The translations under genes and the position numbers were made by a program. Below, piece by piece: positions 1 to 9,533 of a stretch of 44,017 bases of DNA. Every line of letters begins with the position of its first letter. The stretch's first letter is position 1. The DNA comes from Actinobacillus sp. (lineage in GTDB: Bacteria; Pseudomonadota; Gammaproteobacteria; Enterobacterales; Pasteurellaceae): contig JAHHRA010000015.1 of assembly GCA_020026055.1 (NCBI GenBank), positions 1 to 44,017 on the forward strand. Reading direction: 5' to 3'. Under the pieces are notes generated by a model that did no database searches, was not told the origin of the DNA, and worked only from the letters and a program-made list of their open reading frames with translations.

Positions 1-95
1 GAAATCAATTGAATACTTATTACACGGATAAAAAAGTTGAGCCTTTTATTTTGTAGTTGATAAATTTTTAATTTAATTTTTTAATTAGTTAGCTT

Positions 96-136
96 ATAAA
101 AAACACTTCAAAAATTATGTATAATTTTTGAAGTGT
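96..136 (-). terminator. Rho-independent terminator of the iolC-iolA operon
   Basis: A perfect inverted repeat with 16-nt arms (103-118 and 121-136) and a 2-nt loop lies about 40 bases past the iolA stop. Read leftwards it is followed by a T-run (complement of 96-102). It is the natural end of the leftward inositol operon. The remaining bases 1-95 show no gene. Confidence 0.85.
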
Positions 137-172
137 AAGTAATTGAAGTAGTATTTCTACATTGAGTATAAA

Positions 173-1675
173 TTAAGATTCAGATGTTGGCATCACAAAA
201 CTTGCACCTTCAACGATATTTTCTGACCAACGTTGCATAATTGATTTTTGGCGAGTGTAAAAACGCACCCCTTCTTCACCATAAGCATGCATATCACCAA
301 ATAAACTACGTTTCCAACCTCCAAATCCTTGCCATGCCATTGGTACAGCGATTGGTACATTAATTCCAACCATACCAACTTCAATGTTACGAGCAAATTT
401 TTGAGCAACAAAACCACTGGAAGTAAAACAAGCTGTACCATTTGCAAATTCATGAGAATTAATTAAAGTTATTGCTTCATCAAGATTGTTAACATCTACA
501 CATGCTAGCACGGGACCAAAAATTTCTTCTCGGTAAATTTTCATCCTTGGAGTAACACTTGTAAATAGCGTTGCTCCAATCCAATAACCTTTTTTATCTG
601 TTTTTTCAGCAACTTCAAAAGTTCGACCATCAATTTCTAAAGTTGCTCCTTCTTCAACTCCTGAGGCTATATAACTTTTAATTCTATCAAGTGCTGCTTG
701 ATTGATGATTGGTCCCATATCAGCATCAAGATACTCACCATTTTTAATTTTTAACATCGCAATTTTTTCTTTTAAAATAGGTAAGATTTTTGTACCAACT
801 CCACCAACAAAAACAGCTATAGAAGTTGCCATACAACGCTCACCTGCACTGCCATAAGCTGCTCCCACTAAAGCATCACAAGTTTTTTCAATATCTGCAT
901 CTGGCATAATTACCATATGATTTTTAGCCCCACCCAGGGCTTGAACTCGTTTACCAAAGTGAGCCGATTGTTCATAAATATAGTTTGCAATTGGACTTGA
1001 ACCCACAAATGAAATTGCTTTGACATCAGGGTGTTCAATTAGTGCATCTACTGCAATTTTATCTCCTTGGACTACATTAAATACGCCATCAGGAAGCCCT
1101 GCTTGTTTCAGTAAGTCAGCAATTATTAAGCTTGCTGTTGGATTATTTGGACTTGGTTTTAAAACAAAAGTGTTACCACAGGCAATTGCGACTGGAAACA
1201 TCCACATTGGTACCATCGCTGGAAAATTAAATGGTGTAATACCTGCAACAACACCTAATGGTTGACGCATAACCCAATTATCAATGTTACCTGATACATT
1301 TTCGGAAAAATCACCTTTTAAAAGCTGTGGAATACCAATGGCAAATTCAACTATTTCAATTCCACGCATAATTTCACCTTTGGCATCAGTAAACACTTTT
1401 CCATGTTCTTTAGTAATTGCATGTGCTAGTTTGTCATGATTTTCATTTAATAATTGTAAAAATTTCATTAACACTCTTGCTCTGCGGATCGCTGCAACTT
1501 GTGACCATTTTTGAAAAGCTACTTTGGCTTTTTTGACTGCTAAGTCTACGCATTCACTATCAGCTAATTGAACTTCCGCAATTTGTTGTCCTGTTGCTGG
1601 GTTAAAAACTGCTTGTGTTTTGGCATTTGTTTGACAGTATGATTTTCCGTCAATGTAATGATGAATGATAACCAT
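173..1675 (-). CDS. iolA: Malonate-semialdehyde / methylmalonate-semialdehyde dehydrogenase (CoA-acylating)
   Basis: IolA (MmsA family) performs the last step of inositol breakdown, converting malonate semialdehyde, NAD+ and CoA to acetyl-CoA and CO2 in the cytoplasm. The 500-residue length is normal for the family. The aldehyde dehydrogenase fold is shown by TPFNFP near residues 147-152, the FVGSS cofactor-site segment near 223-227 and the catalytic cysteine in GERCMA (Cys281). The position of the usual general-base glutamate reads GGAKNH (about 248-253), as expected for CoA-acylating members, which lack that glutamate. The start ATG follows AAGGAG at good spacing. It is the last gene of the leftward iol operon, 9 bases after iolG, and a strong terminator follows. 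The substrate assignment rests on the neighbours; the family assignment is firm. Confidence 0.95.
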   Translation of the reverse strand: MVIIHHYIDGKSYCQTNAKTQAVFNPATGQQIAEVQLADSECVDLAVKKAKVAFQKWSQVAAIRRARVLMKFLQLLNENHDKLAHAITKEHGKVFTDAKGEIMRGIEIVEFAIGIPQLLKGDFSENVSGNIDNWVMRQPLGVVAGITPFNFPAMVPMWMFPVAIACGNTFVLKPSPNNPTASLIIADLLKQAGLPDGVFNVVQGDKIAVDALIEHPDVKAISFVGSSPIANYIYEQSAHFGKRVQALGGAKNHMVIMPDADIEKTCDALVGAAYGSAGERCMATSIAVFVGGVGTKILPILKEKIAMLKIKNGEYLDADMGPIINQAALDRIKSYIASGVEEGATLEIDGRTFEVAEKTDKKGYWIGATLFTSVTPRMKIYREEIFGPVLACVDVNNLDEAITLINSHEFANGTACFTSSGFVAQKFARNIEVGMVGINVPIAVPMAWQGFGGWKRSLFGDMHAYGEEGVRFYTRQKSIMQRWSENIVEGASFVMPTSES

Positions 1676-1684
1676 AAATACTCC

Positions 1685-2728
1685 TTAACTTTTTGATTTT
1701 AATGATGATGTTAAGGCTACTCCAATTCTAGTCGCTTCAAGAGCATCTTCTAAAGTAGCGTAATTGTCATCAATTTGGCCCTCACAGTTATCTACAAAAG
1801 ATTGTAGTTGTTTAATAAATGCTGAATGAAATCGGGCAACAAAATCTGGTAAAGCCTGGTAACTAACTCCTGTAGCATCACTTTTTACGACTCGATTCAA
1901 TGCGGCTCCTTGACCAATTAATAATTTACCTTTGCTAGCAATTATCTCTGTTGTTGTTTCATGCCCATGTGCAAAAGTGCGAGAAGCGTAGAAATTAGCA
2001 AATTTTCCGCCTTCAAAGCCGACAGTTGAAACTGCATTATCAGAATCATCAAATTCTTTCAATTCTGGATAAATATTAGCAGAACCTATAGCATGAAAAG
2101 TAAGAGCTTTTGGAGATCTTCCTTGTTTATCCTGCAGAAACCAACGAGCAAGATCAATATCATGAACATTACAATCTAAAATCAATCCGCCAGAAGTTTT
2201 GGAAAATTTGACAAAAAAACCTGATGGATCATAACGATCACAGGTTTGAGAACGAATATAAAAGACTTCTCCTATTTCGCCTGCCAAAAGAGTTTGTTTA
2301 GCTGCTAAGTAACTTTCGTCAAATCTACGCACAAAACCGACAAATGCAATTTGATTTGGATGTAGTTTTTTTGTTTCAGCATAAACTTTTAATACTTTTT
2401 CGCAATCTTCAACATTTAATGCTAGTGGTTTTTCCACAAATAAGTGTTTGCCCGCTTTTAATACTGTGATAGCTTGTTCAGCATGCAAACTTGTTGGAGT
2501 AACTAATGCGATTGCATCAATTTTATTTTGTAATGGGGAGTTTAATAATGATTCTAAACTTTCAAATATTGCATTATCTGTTAATGCTAATTTTTGTTTA
2601 GCAAATAATCTTTCATTTTCAATAGGTGATACTGCTGCAACAAGATTTACATTATCTAGTTGCTTTTTTATAATTGTTGCATGGGATTTACCAAGACGAC
2701 CTAAACCTACAATTGCGATATTGATCAT
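1685..2728 (-). CDS. iolG: Inositol 2-dehydrogenase family protein (Gfo/Idh/MocA), copy 1
   Basis: A 347-residue NAD(P)-dependent dehydrogenase expected to oxidise myo-inositol, or a stereoisomer, to an inosose, the entry step of the pathway. The N-terminal Rossmann motif GLGRLG is at residues 8-13 and the family EKP motif at 99-101 (Lys100). The catalytic D-x3-H pair is Asp185 and His189, in the DCNVHDID segment; the spacing matches Bacillus subtilis IolG (Lys97, Asp172, His176). GGAGAA precedes the ATG. It lies between the RpiR regulator and iolA in the leftward operon. A second, different paralogue is encoded at 13105-14100, so one of them may prefer another isomer such as scyllo-inositol; which is which cannot be told from sequence alone. 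Confidence 0.85.
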   Translation of the reverse strand: MINIAIVGLGRLGKSHATIIKKQLDNVNLVAAVSPIENERLFAKQKLALTDNAIFESLESLLNSPLQNKIDAIALVTPTSLHAEQAITVLKAGKHLFVEKPLALNVEDCEKVLKVYAETKKLHPNQIAFVGFVRRFDESYLAAKQTLLAGEIGEVFYIRSQTCDRYDPSGFFVKFSKTSGGLILDCNVHDIDLARWFLQDKQGRSPKALTFHAIGSANIYPELKEFDDSDNAVSTVGFEGGKFANFYASRTFAHGHETTTEIIASKGKLLIGQGAALNRVVKSDATGVSYQALPDFVARFHSAFIKQLQSFVDNCEGQIDDNYATLEDALEATRIGVALTSSLKSKS

Positions 2729-2754
2729 AAATTTTCTCCGTAAGTAATGTTACC

Positions 2755-3618
2755 TTACTTAGTTTCTACATTATTCATTTCTGTATGTTTTGCATACATT
2801 AAAAATAATATTTGTAGTAAACACATGGTGTTAGTTAAAGCACGAAAACCAAAACTACTATGTTCGTGAATCTCTAAAGTCACATTAGATAATTTACTAA
2901 TGTCATTTAAATGACTGTCGGTGATCGTAATTATTTCTGCTCCTTTTTTATTTGCTACTTTAGCAGCAACTACACTTTCTTTAGCATATGGTGCATAAGA
3001 AATAATGAAAACGACATCTTCTTTGTTAATAGATTTCAATTGATTCTCATGATTAAAACAAAGTCCATTAATCCAATGAATTTGTTTTTTTGTATAGCGC
3101 AAAAGATAAGTAAAGTAAGCTGCTGCTGCAAAAGAACGTCCTGCTGCGATAATCCAAATAGTTTTACTTTTTATTAGAATTTCCATTGCTTCATGTAATG
3201 CTTGTTGTAATTTAGAATGTTTTAAGACCTGTAAATTGACTAAATTATTTTGAACAATATCAGATATGAAATTACAATAAGGGTATTGTTCACTTTGTAA
3301 AATTTCTTGTTTTTGTAACGCTTTTATCCGTCCGCTATATTTGTCTACTGAAATTTGATCAGCGACATTTTGTTGAAATAAAGCTTTCATTTCAGCAAAA
3401 CCAGAAAATCCTAAAGTTTTTGCAAAACGAACTAGTGCGGAAGGGGAAACTTCTAATAAAGCAGCTAGTTCATTGACACTCATAAAAGCGACGCTTTCTT
3501 TATGAAAATGTAATTCTCTCGCAATACTTTGTAAGCGTTTTGGTAAGTTAAAATAATTGACTTCTATAGCGTTTAGAAAACTTTTTACATCTGAATAAGG
3601 AGTATTTTTATTGTCCAT
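2755..3618 (-). CDS. RpiR/MurR-family transcriptional regulator (HTH + SIS)
   Basis: A predicted repressor of 287 residues: an N-terminal helix-turn-helix (RpiR type, with MSVNELAALLEVSPSALVRFAKTLGF as its helical core, roughly residues 45-70) and a C-terminal SIS sugar-phosphate-binding domain (about 120-260). By analogy with IolR of Salmonella and rhizobia, which are RpiR-type regulators of iol genes, it probably senses an inositol-pathway intermediate and controls both divergent operons; this is inference from position. The reading frame opens at a TTG at 3633, but GAGAG sits about 8 bases before the ATG at 3618, so the ATG start is preferred. A gap of some 70 bases separates it from iolB, leaving room for a promoter of its own. 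Confidence 0.85.
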   Translation of the reverse strand: MDNKNTPYSDVKSFLNAIEVNYFNLPKRLQSIARELHFHKESVAFMSVNELAALLEVSPSALVRFAKTLGFSGFAEMKALFQQNVADQISVDKYSGRIKALQKQEILQSEQYPYCNFISDIVQNNLVNLQVLKHSKLQQALHEAMEILIKSKTIWIIAAGRSFAAAAYFTYLLRYTKKQIHWINGLCFNHENQLKSINKEDVVFIISYAPYAKESVVAAKVANKKGAEIITITDSHLNDISKLSNVTLEIHEHSSFGFRALTNTMCLLQILFLMYAKHTEMNNVETK

Positions 3619-3691
3619 ATTTATTTCTCTCAATGTTATAAATGAATAGTGGCAATATAACTGAATATTAACCTAATCGCTATTTAATACA

Positions 3692-4495
3692 TTATTTAGT
3701 CAACCATTCGTGTTTAGGGTCGTTTACAAAAGCCCAATGGCGTTCAGGTCCAGCCATAGTGTTTAGATAATAAAGATCATAACCATGCACAGTTCCTACT
3801 GGGTGATGTCCTTTAGGGACTAAAACAACATCTTGGTTCTCGACTGTTACAGTCATATCCAATGTTCTATCTTCTGTATAAATCCTTTGGAATGCAAAAC
3901 CCTGTTTTGGATTGAGTCTGTGGTAGTAAGTTTCTTCCAATAAAGTTTCAATACTTGTATTTTGGTCATGTTTATGGGGTGGATATGAAGAAGTATTTCC
4001 AGCTGGGGTAATCACTTCAACTACTAATAAACTTTCTGCGACAGCAGTTTCAGGTAAAATATCGCAAATATAACGAGTGTTTGAGCCATTTCCTCGTACA
4101 GTGCGTTTCATTTCATTTGGTAAGATTAAGCGTACAGGGTATAATCCCACAGCAGGAGCTTTAGAAATAGCTATTTCACAATCTGTTAATGCTTTAATTT
4201 TTACTACACACTTTGGTGGAACATATACAGCATAAGGGGATTTTTCTTCAAAAACTGACTTTCGATCACCTAAATTAGTAAAACATTTCTCTCCAACTTG
4301 CAAATTTATTCTACCTATCAAAATAGTGAAACATTGTTCTTGTGTTTCAAGTGATTCAAACTTAAAACTTTCTCCTGCTTTTAATACGATAGCTTGGAAG
4401 CCTACGTATCGCCAGCCAACATTTTCGGGAGTTACATTTTGAATTAGTGGTTCGGTTGCCGCTTTTCGATGTAAATTTTTTTGAGAATAATTCAT
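3692..4495 (-). CDS. iolB: 5-deoxy-glucuronate isomerase
   Basis: IolB converts 5-deoxy-D-glucuronate into 5-dehydro-2-deoxy-D-gluconate, the step after ring opening by IolD. The protein is 267 residues, the usual length, and is a bicupin. The conserved histidine-rich segment YPPHKHDQ (about residues 175-182), followed by E-T-L-L-E-E-T-Y-Y, supplies the metal-binding residues, and VPKGHHPV (about 227-234) is the second family hallmark. The ATG has AGGGAA upstream. It lies 8 bases after iolE and clearly belongs to the same transcript. Confidence 0.93.
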   Translation of the reverse strand: MNYSQKNLHRKAATEPLIQNVTPENVGWRYVGFQAIVLKAGESFKFESLETQEQCFTILIGRINLQVGEKCFTNLGDRKSVFEEKSPYAVYVPPKCVVKIKALTDCEIAISKAPAVGLYPVRLILPNEMKRTVRGNGSNTRYICDILPETAVAESLLVVEVITPAGNTSSYPPHKHDQNTSIETLLEETYYHRLNPKQGFAFQRIYTEDRTLDMTVTVENQDVVLVPKGHHPVGTVHGYDLYYLNTMAGPERHWAFVNDPKHEWLTK

Positions 4496-4503
4496 AAAGT
4501 TCC

Positions 4504-5442
4504 CTATCTATATTTTTCCACTAGATTTTGGACATAGTCAAACCCTGCTTTGCCGAAAGCATATGATGGTGCTAATTTAGGATCTTGTTCAGCTTCTACT
4601 ACTAACCAGCCTTTATAATTATGTTGAGATAGAATTTGAAGAATACGATCAAAATCAATTACTCCATCTCCAGGGATAGTGAATCCTCCTGCTAACACTG
4701 CGTCGAGGAAGGAACGGTTGCGATTACGAATATCAGTTAAAATTGGCAATCGTACATCCTTTAAGTGGACGTGGATTACACGGTCGATATATTTTTCTAA
4801 GGTTTTGGATACATCGATTTGAGCGTTTTTAATTGCTGAATTGGTTGCTTGCCCAAACCAACAATGCCCTGTGTCAAATAACAGACCTACATGTTTTGGA
4901 TCAGTTAAATTCATGAACTTGTCAATGTTTTGCAAGCTCTCCACATAAGCACCCATATGATGATGGTAGGCGATAGTGATATCATATTCTTGTTGTAAAA
5001 ATGCTCCAAATGCATTCACACGGTGAGCATATTCTTGCCATTGTTTGTCAGTTACAAATTGTGGACGTTGAGAGACAGGTGTTTTTATTGCTCCTTGCAC
5101 GCTATGTCCCACTTCGCCATACACCATAACTTTACAACCATTATAAGCAAGTTTTTCCATATCCTGACGGCAAGCAAACTTTTCTTTTTCTAAGTCCCAA
5201 TCTTCTAAACGTGCAAGATTCGCTGAATACCAACCTGATACACAAACTACACCATATTCATTTAACTTATTTTTAAGGTCTACTCCGTTTTTCGGAAATT
5301 TATTTCCTAATTCAAATCCTTGATAACCGATAGCAGCACCTTCTTTTAAAGTCGTTTCTAATGGTGTCTCTCCACCAAGAGAAGGTAAGTCATCATTACT
5401 CCAACCTATTGGATTAATTCCAATTTTAACGTCTAAACTCAT
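4504..5442 (-). CDS. iolE: Inosose dehydratase (2-keto-myo-inositol dehydratase)
   Basis: IolE removes water from 2-keto-myo-inositol (scyllo-inosose) to give 3D-(3,5/4)-trihydroxycyclohexane-1,2-dione, the IolD substrate. It is a xylose-isomerase-like TIM-barrel protein of 312 residues. Signatures are INPIGWSNDD near the N-terminus, GYQGFELG, LLFDTGHC (metal-ligand region), HVHLKD and the C-terminal WLVVEAEQDP. The start ATG follows AAGGAG at 7 bases. It sits between iolD (18-base gap) and iolB. No separate inosose isomerase (iolI) is present in the window. Confidence 0.94.
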   Translation of the reverse strand: MSLDVKIGINPIGWSNDDLPSLGGETPLETTLKEGAAIGYQGFELGNKFPKNGVDLKNKLNEYGVVCVSGWYSANLARLEDWDLEKEKFACRQDMEKLAYNGCKVMVYGEVGHSVQGAIKTPVSQRPQFVTDKQWQEYAHRVNAFGAFLQQEYDITIAYHHHMGAYVESLQNIDKFMNLTDPKHVGLLFDTGHCWFGQATNSAIKNAQIDVSKTLEKYIDRVIHVHLKDVRLPILTDIRNRNRSFLDAVLAGGFTIPGDGVIDFDRILQILSQHNYKGWLVVEAEQDPKLAPSYAFGKAGFDYVQNLVEKYR

Positions 5443-5460
5443 TGTGTTCTCCTTATAATC

Positions 5461-7350
5461 TTAATGGCGTTGTAATTCTTTTTGTTGTAAAGAACGTTCA
5501 TAAGCAGTATTAACAGCAGGGAAAATAGATACTTCTGGGATCCCCACTTCCCACCAAGCACCACCATCTTCAGTTGTGCGATTATGAGTAGTTTCAATGA
5601 CTAATACAGAAACTCCTTTACGTTTACGAGCTAATTGCATTTCTACTCTCAATTCTTTTACGTTAGCTACTTTTTTACCATAAGCCCCCATACTTTGAGC
5701 ATGCTTTGCAAAATCAATATGCACATCTTTGCCACCTTCTGGTACGCAATGTTCCAACAGATTGTTGTAATTTGGTGAGCCACTAGCAGTTTGAAGACGA
5801 TTGATGCACCCAAAACCATGATTATCTAAAACTACGATAATCATTTTTTGTCCAAGCATTTGAGCAGTTGCGATGTCACTATTCATCATCATATAAGAAC
5901 CATCGCCAATCATAACGATGCTTTCTTGATAAGGACGAGCCATCTTAACTCCCATTCCTGCAGCAATTTCATAACCCATACAAGAATAACCGTAGTCCAC
6001 ATGATAATTACCTGCACCATCTGCTCTCCATAATTTATGTAGTTCAGCAGGCAAAGTTCCTGCAGCACAAACTACGACATCATTTTGTGGTGAATTTTCG
6101 TGGCTATCTCGTACTGCACCAATCACTTCTGCATCATATGGTAAAGTATCTATTACTGGTTGCGTTGTTAATTCATAAACTCTGTTACTCCATCCTTTAG
6201 CTAATCTTTCTGCTCTGTTACTCCATTTTACATTGCGATAAGTGATATGATTTTTAAGTAAATATTCTAAACTTAACTTCGCATCCCCTAAAACTCCATA
6301 AGCATCACTACGAGTCGCATCAAGTGGTGAAACATTTAAAGCTAAAATTTTTGCTCGAGAGAATAGAGCATTAGATCCTGAAGTGAAATCTTGCAAGCGA
6401 GTTCCAACAGCAATGATTAAATCTGCTTCTCTAGCAAGTTCGTTTGATGCTGGAGAGCCTAAAACACCTATTGATCCGACATTAAAAGGATGTTGCCAAG
6501 AAAGAGCAGATTTTCCAGCTTGAGTTTCTGCTACAGGAATCCGATATTTATTGCTAAATTCACTCAAAAGCTTTTCTGATTGACTATATAAAACACCACC
6601 ACCTGAAATAATTAATGGTTTTTGGGCTTGGTTAATTAAATCAACAGTTAAACTTAAATCTCGAGGATCTGCTAATTGTCTGCGAATCTTTAATGGATAT
6701 GGCTTAAAAAATTCTAAAGGATAATCATAAGATTGAGCTTGTACATCTTGTGGTAACGATAAAGTTACAGGTCCACAATTCAAAGGATCTGTTAATATTG
6801 CCATCGCACGAGGTAATGCAGTTAATAACTGGCTTGGCGTAGTAATACGATCAAAATAACGAGAAACATTACGAAAACAATCATTCACACTCAGATCCCC
6901 AGCAGTAAAATTTTCACTTTGTTGTAAAACTGGATCAGGAGCTCGATGATTAAAAATATCTCCTGGCAAAAGTAAAACAGGTAGACGATTCACGTAAGCA
7001 AGAGCAGCTGCGGTAATCATATTTGTTGCTCCAGGTCCAATGCTGGAAGTAACAGCCATAATTTGACGACGCATTTTAGCTTTTGCATAAGCGATAGCAG
7101 CGTGTGCCATACCTTGTTCATTATGTCCACGGTAAACAGGGAAACCTTTCGGGCGGAAAGTCCTATTAGCATCAGCGTCTTTTAAACTTGCCATTGCTTC
7201 TCCTAATCCACATACGTTGCCATGCCCATAGATAGCCCACATACCTGCTACATATGAAGTTAGATTTCCCTCTTCATCTTCAATTTGAATACTTGCTAAA
7301 TAACGTGCTAGAGCTTGTGCCATTGTTAAACGAATAGTTTCTTTTGACAT
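5461..7350 (-). CDS. iolD: 3D-(3,5/4)-trihydroxycyclohexane-1,2-dione acylhydrolase (ThDP-dependent)
   Basis: IolD hydrolytically opens the cyclohexanedione ring to 5-deoxy-D-glucuronate, a thiamine-diphosphate enzyme of the acetolactate synthase superfamily. At 629 residues it is of normal length. The cofactor-activating glutamate is in GHNEQG (Glu78), followed by TSSIGPGATN. The C-terminal ThDP/Mg2+ motif begins GDGSYMMMNSD and ends near VVLDNHGFGC. A strong GGAGGA site precedes the ATG. It is the second gene of the leftward operon, 10 bases after iolC. Pathway-specific genes on both sides exclude a role in branched-chain amino acid synthesis. Confidence 0.95.
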   Translation of the reverse strand: MSKETIRLTMAQALARYLASIQIEDEEGNLTSYVAGMWAIYGHGNVCGLGEAMASLKDADANRTFRPKGFPVYRGHNEQGMAHAAIAYAKAKMRRQIMAVTSSIGPGATNMITAAALAYVNRLPVLLLPGDIFNHRAPDPVLQQSENFTAGDLSVNDCFRNVSRYFDRITTPSQLLTALPRAMAILTDPLNCGPVTLSLPQDVQAQSYDYPLEFFKPYPLKIRRQLADPRDLSLTVDLINQAQKPLIISGGGVLYSQSEKLLSEFSNKYRIPVAETQAGKSALSWQHPFNVGSIGVLGSPASNELAREADLIIAVGTRLQDFTSGSNALFSRAKILALNVSPLDATRSDAYGVLGDAKLSLEYLLKNHITYRNVKWSNRAERLAKGWSNRVYELTTQPVIDTLPYDAEVIGAVRDSHENSPQNDVVVCAAGTLPAELHKLWRADGAGNYHVDYGYSCMGYEIAAGMGVKMARPYQESIVMIGDGSYMMMNSDIATAQMLGQKMIIVVLDNHGFGCINRLQTASGSPNYNNLLEHCVPEGGKDVHIDFAKHAQSMGAYGKKVANVKELRVEMQLARKRKGVSVLVIETTHNRTTEDGGAWWEVGIPEVSIFPAVNTAYERSLQQKELQRH

Positions 7351-7360
7351 GTATTCCTCC

Positions 7361-9337
7361 CTAGCTTTTACGATTTAACCAAGCTTGTGCTAAACGAATA
7401 AAATTATTTTTGATTTGATTTTTGGCATTTTGGGAATTGATAGTTCCTGATAAATAGTCTTCGAGTGGTTTTTGCCATACAGTTCTACCAATCATAAAAC
7501 CTTTAACAATTGAGTTATTCGCATTTTTAAATTGAGCAATTAAAGCTTCTTCAGTTTGATTTAAACCAAGCAAGACTACACCACGACAAAATGGATCATA
7601 ACGTTCAATAATTTTGGCCAATTCGTCCCAGTTTTGTTTACGAAGATCTGCTAATTTCCACCATTGTGGTTTAATTCCAATATTATACAAACGGCAAATA
7701 GTACGAAGAATTGCTGAATCATTGTCTTTATCTACATTATTTAGTGTATTTTCTGCTATTTCAGGCGGATAGATGATTTCTAGTAATAATTCATGTCCAC
7801 TTTTTCGAACAGCTTCATAAAGTTCAAGTAATCGTTTTTCCTGTTCTAATCGCATCTCAATGTTGTCATCTGGATGGTAGAATACTAAACATTTGATTGT
7901 TTGTTGTAATGGAATGGCAGAAAGTGTCGAACCTAAACTATCAGTACGATCAAAACTTAGTGGGCGAGAACCGGGTAGTTCTACTGGACGACCAACCCAC
8001 CATGCTGGTGTGCGTTCACTAGCATTAGCAAGCACTTGTTTTGCATAGGTATTATCAGCAAGAATTCCTAATTTGCCTTGTAAATTTGGATGTTCTATTT
8101 CTACCTCTTCTAACGCATTAAAAACTAAAGTTTTTAATTCATCGATTTTTTTAGTTGATTTACCTTGTTTAATTACTAACTCTTCAAATTGACTGCGATG
8201 ATCAAAAGCAAGTACACACAGTTCTTGCCAATTTGGACGAGGACAAGTCACACGATGCAGATGTTGTAGTTGTTCATCAAGATCTGGACGAGTTTCTCCG
8301 TTAGAACTTTTTTCTAACCAATAAGCTAATTCAATTGGTGTTGGCATTTCTGCAGAACAAGCATGACGAGAAACTACTATCGCCCCACAAATGTTGGCTA
8401 TTTTTGCTGATTCTTGATAGTTTTTCCCTATCATCAAACCATAAATTAAACCTGATGCAAAAGCATCACCTGCTCCTAAAACATTTAATACTTCTACTTG
8501 TTCTCCTTTAAAAATAGGCAAACTATCTAAATTATCTGGAATATTTTCATCTAAAATTTGGCAACCTAATGCACCTATTTTTAACACTAGCACCGCTTTA
8601 GTAATATTTCGGACAGCTTTTAATGACGCAATTAAATCATTTTCCACCCCACCTGCGATCATAAATTCTTCTTCAGTACCAATAATTAAATCGAAAAGTG
8701 GTAACTGGTTTTGTAAATGCTGGCTAACTTCATTACTTGCGATATAACGTGTCTCACCATCGCCAGTACTTGTTAATCCCCAAAGTACAGGACGATAATC
8801 AATATCTAATATAGTCTTTGTATTGTGTTTTTTAGCTAAATAAAGAGCTTTACGTGAAGCTTTTAAAACAGTTTCTTGAGAAAGATGAGTGCCTGTAATT
8901 AAAAGGGCTTTACAATCTTTAATAAAATCTTCTTTTATATCATCTTCACATATGGCCATATCTGCACAATCACGACGGTAAAAAAGTAGTGGAAATCGCT
9001 CTTGATCTTTTAATGCCAAGAATACGAGTCCTGTTAGACGTTCTTTATCTTTAATTATTTGCGATGTATCACACCCTTCAAATGCTAAAGTATCAACTAA
9101 ATATTGCCCCATTTGTTCATCGCCTACACGTGAGATCATTGCTGATTTCAAACCTAATCTTGCTGTTCCCAAAGCAATATTTGCACTACTTCCTCCAAGA
9201 TATTTACTAAATGCTGGGGTTTTTTCTAAGCCAACTCCTTGAGTTTGTCCATAAAGATCAACTGCTAAGCGACCGAGACATGCGATATCAAAAGGACGAT
9301 TAGTTTCAAAACTAAATGGAAGAAAACGATTTTCCAT
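7361..9337 (-). CDS. iolC: Bifunctional 5-dehydro-2-deoxygluconokinase / DUF2090 aldolase-type fusion
   Basis: A 658-residue fusion. The N-terminal half (about residues 15-345) is a PfkB-family sugar kinase (LGGSSANIALG near 45-55, GAGDAF near 286-291) that phosphorylates 5-dehydro-2-deoxygluconate. The C-terminal half (about 375-655, starting LAFDHRSQFEEL) is a DUF2090 domain, related to class I aldolases and generally taken to cleave the phosphorylated product into DHAP and malonate semialdehyde. No separate iolJ occurs here, so this domain probably completes the pathway. An ATG exists at 9373, but GAGGAG lies 7 bases before the ATG at 9337, which also gives the usual N-terminus (MENRFLPF). 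It is the first gene of the leftward operon, after the promoter at 9372-9399. Confidence 0.93.
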   Translation of the reverse strand: MENRFLPFSFETNRPFDIACLGRLAVDLYGQTQGVGLEKTPAFSKYLGGSSANIALGTARLGLKSAMISRVGDEQMGQYLVDTLAFEGCDTSQIIKDKERLTGLVFLALKDQERFPLLFYRRDCADMAICEDDIKEDFIKDCKALLITGTHLSQETVLKASRKALYLAKKHNTKTILDIDYRPVLWGLTSTGDGETRYIASNEVSQHLQNQLPLFDLIIGTEEEFMIAGGVENDLIASLKAVRNITKAVLVLKIGALGCQILDENIPDNLDSLPIFKGEQVEVLNVLGAGDAFASGLIYGLMIGKNYQESAKIANICGAIVVSRHACSAEMPTPIELAYWLEKSSNGETRPDLDEQLQHLHRVTCPRPNWQELCVLAFDHRSQFEELVIKQGKSTKKIDELKTLVFNALEEVEIEHPNLQGKLGILADNTYAKQVLANASERTPAWWVGRPVELPGSRPLSFDRTDSLGSTLSAIPLQQTIKCLVFYHPDDNIEMRLEQEKRLLELYEAVRKSGHELLLEIIYPPEIAENTLNNVDKDNDSAILRTICRLYNIGIKPQWWKLADLRKQNWDELAKIIERYDPFCRGVVLLGLNQTEEALIAQFKNANNSIVKGFMIGRTVWQKPLEDYLSGTINSQNAKNQIKNNFIRLAQAWLNRKS

Positions 9338-9371
9338 ATGCTGACTCCTCATCATTAAATTATTTGTGAAC

Positions 9372-9399
9372 ATTCTAATGACTATTTTAAAAATATCAA
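9372..9399 (-). promoter_or_regulatory. Putative sigma-70 promoter of the leftward iol operon
   Basis: On the minus strand TTGATA (complement of 9394-9399) and TAGAAT (complement of 9372-9377) are separated by 16 bases, a good match to the consensus. It lies upstream of the preferred iolC start at 9337 and would include the upstream ATG at 9373 inside the -10 region, which further disfavours that start. Confidence 0.55.
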
Positions 9400-9533
9400 A
9401 TTTTTTTTCTATTTTTATTTTTTAGAATTTTTATTTTGATTTTTGTTTTTAAAACTAGTATCCTTACACTTGAATTTTAATTTTGATGTATGGATTTTAG
9501 AGAATAACAAATCATCTTTTTTGACTGTTGTTC

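Noticed and set aside
1020..1265. Open frame antisense to iolA, and similar antisense frames in iolG, iatP, fhs, mscS and lon
   Set aside because: They are shadows of well-supported genes and lack start signals and recognisable protein features.
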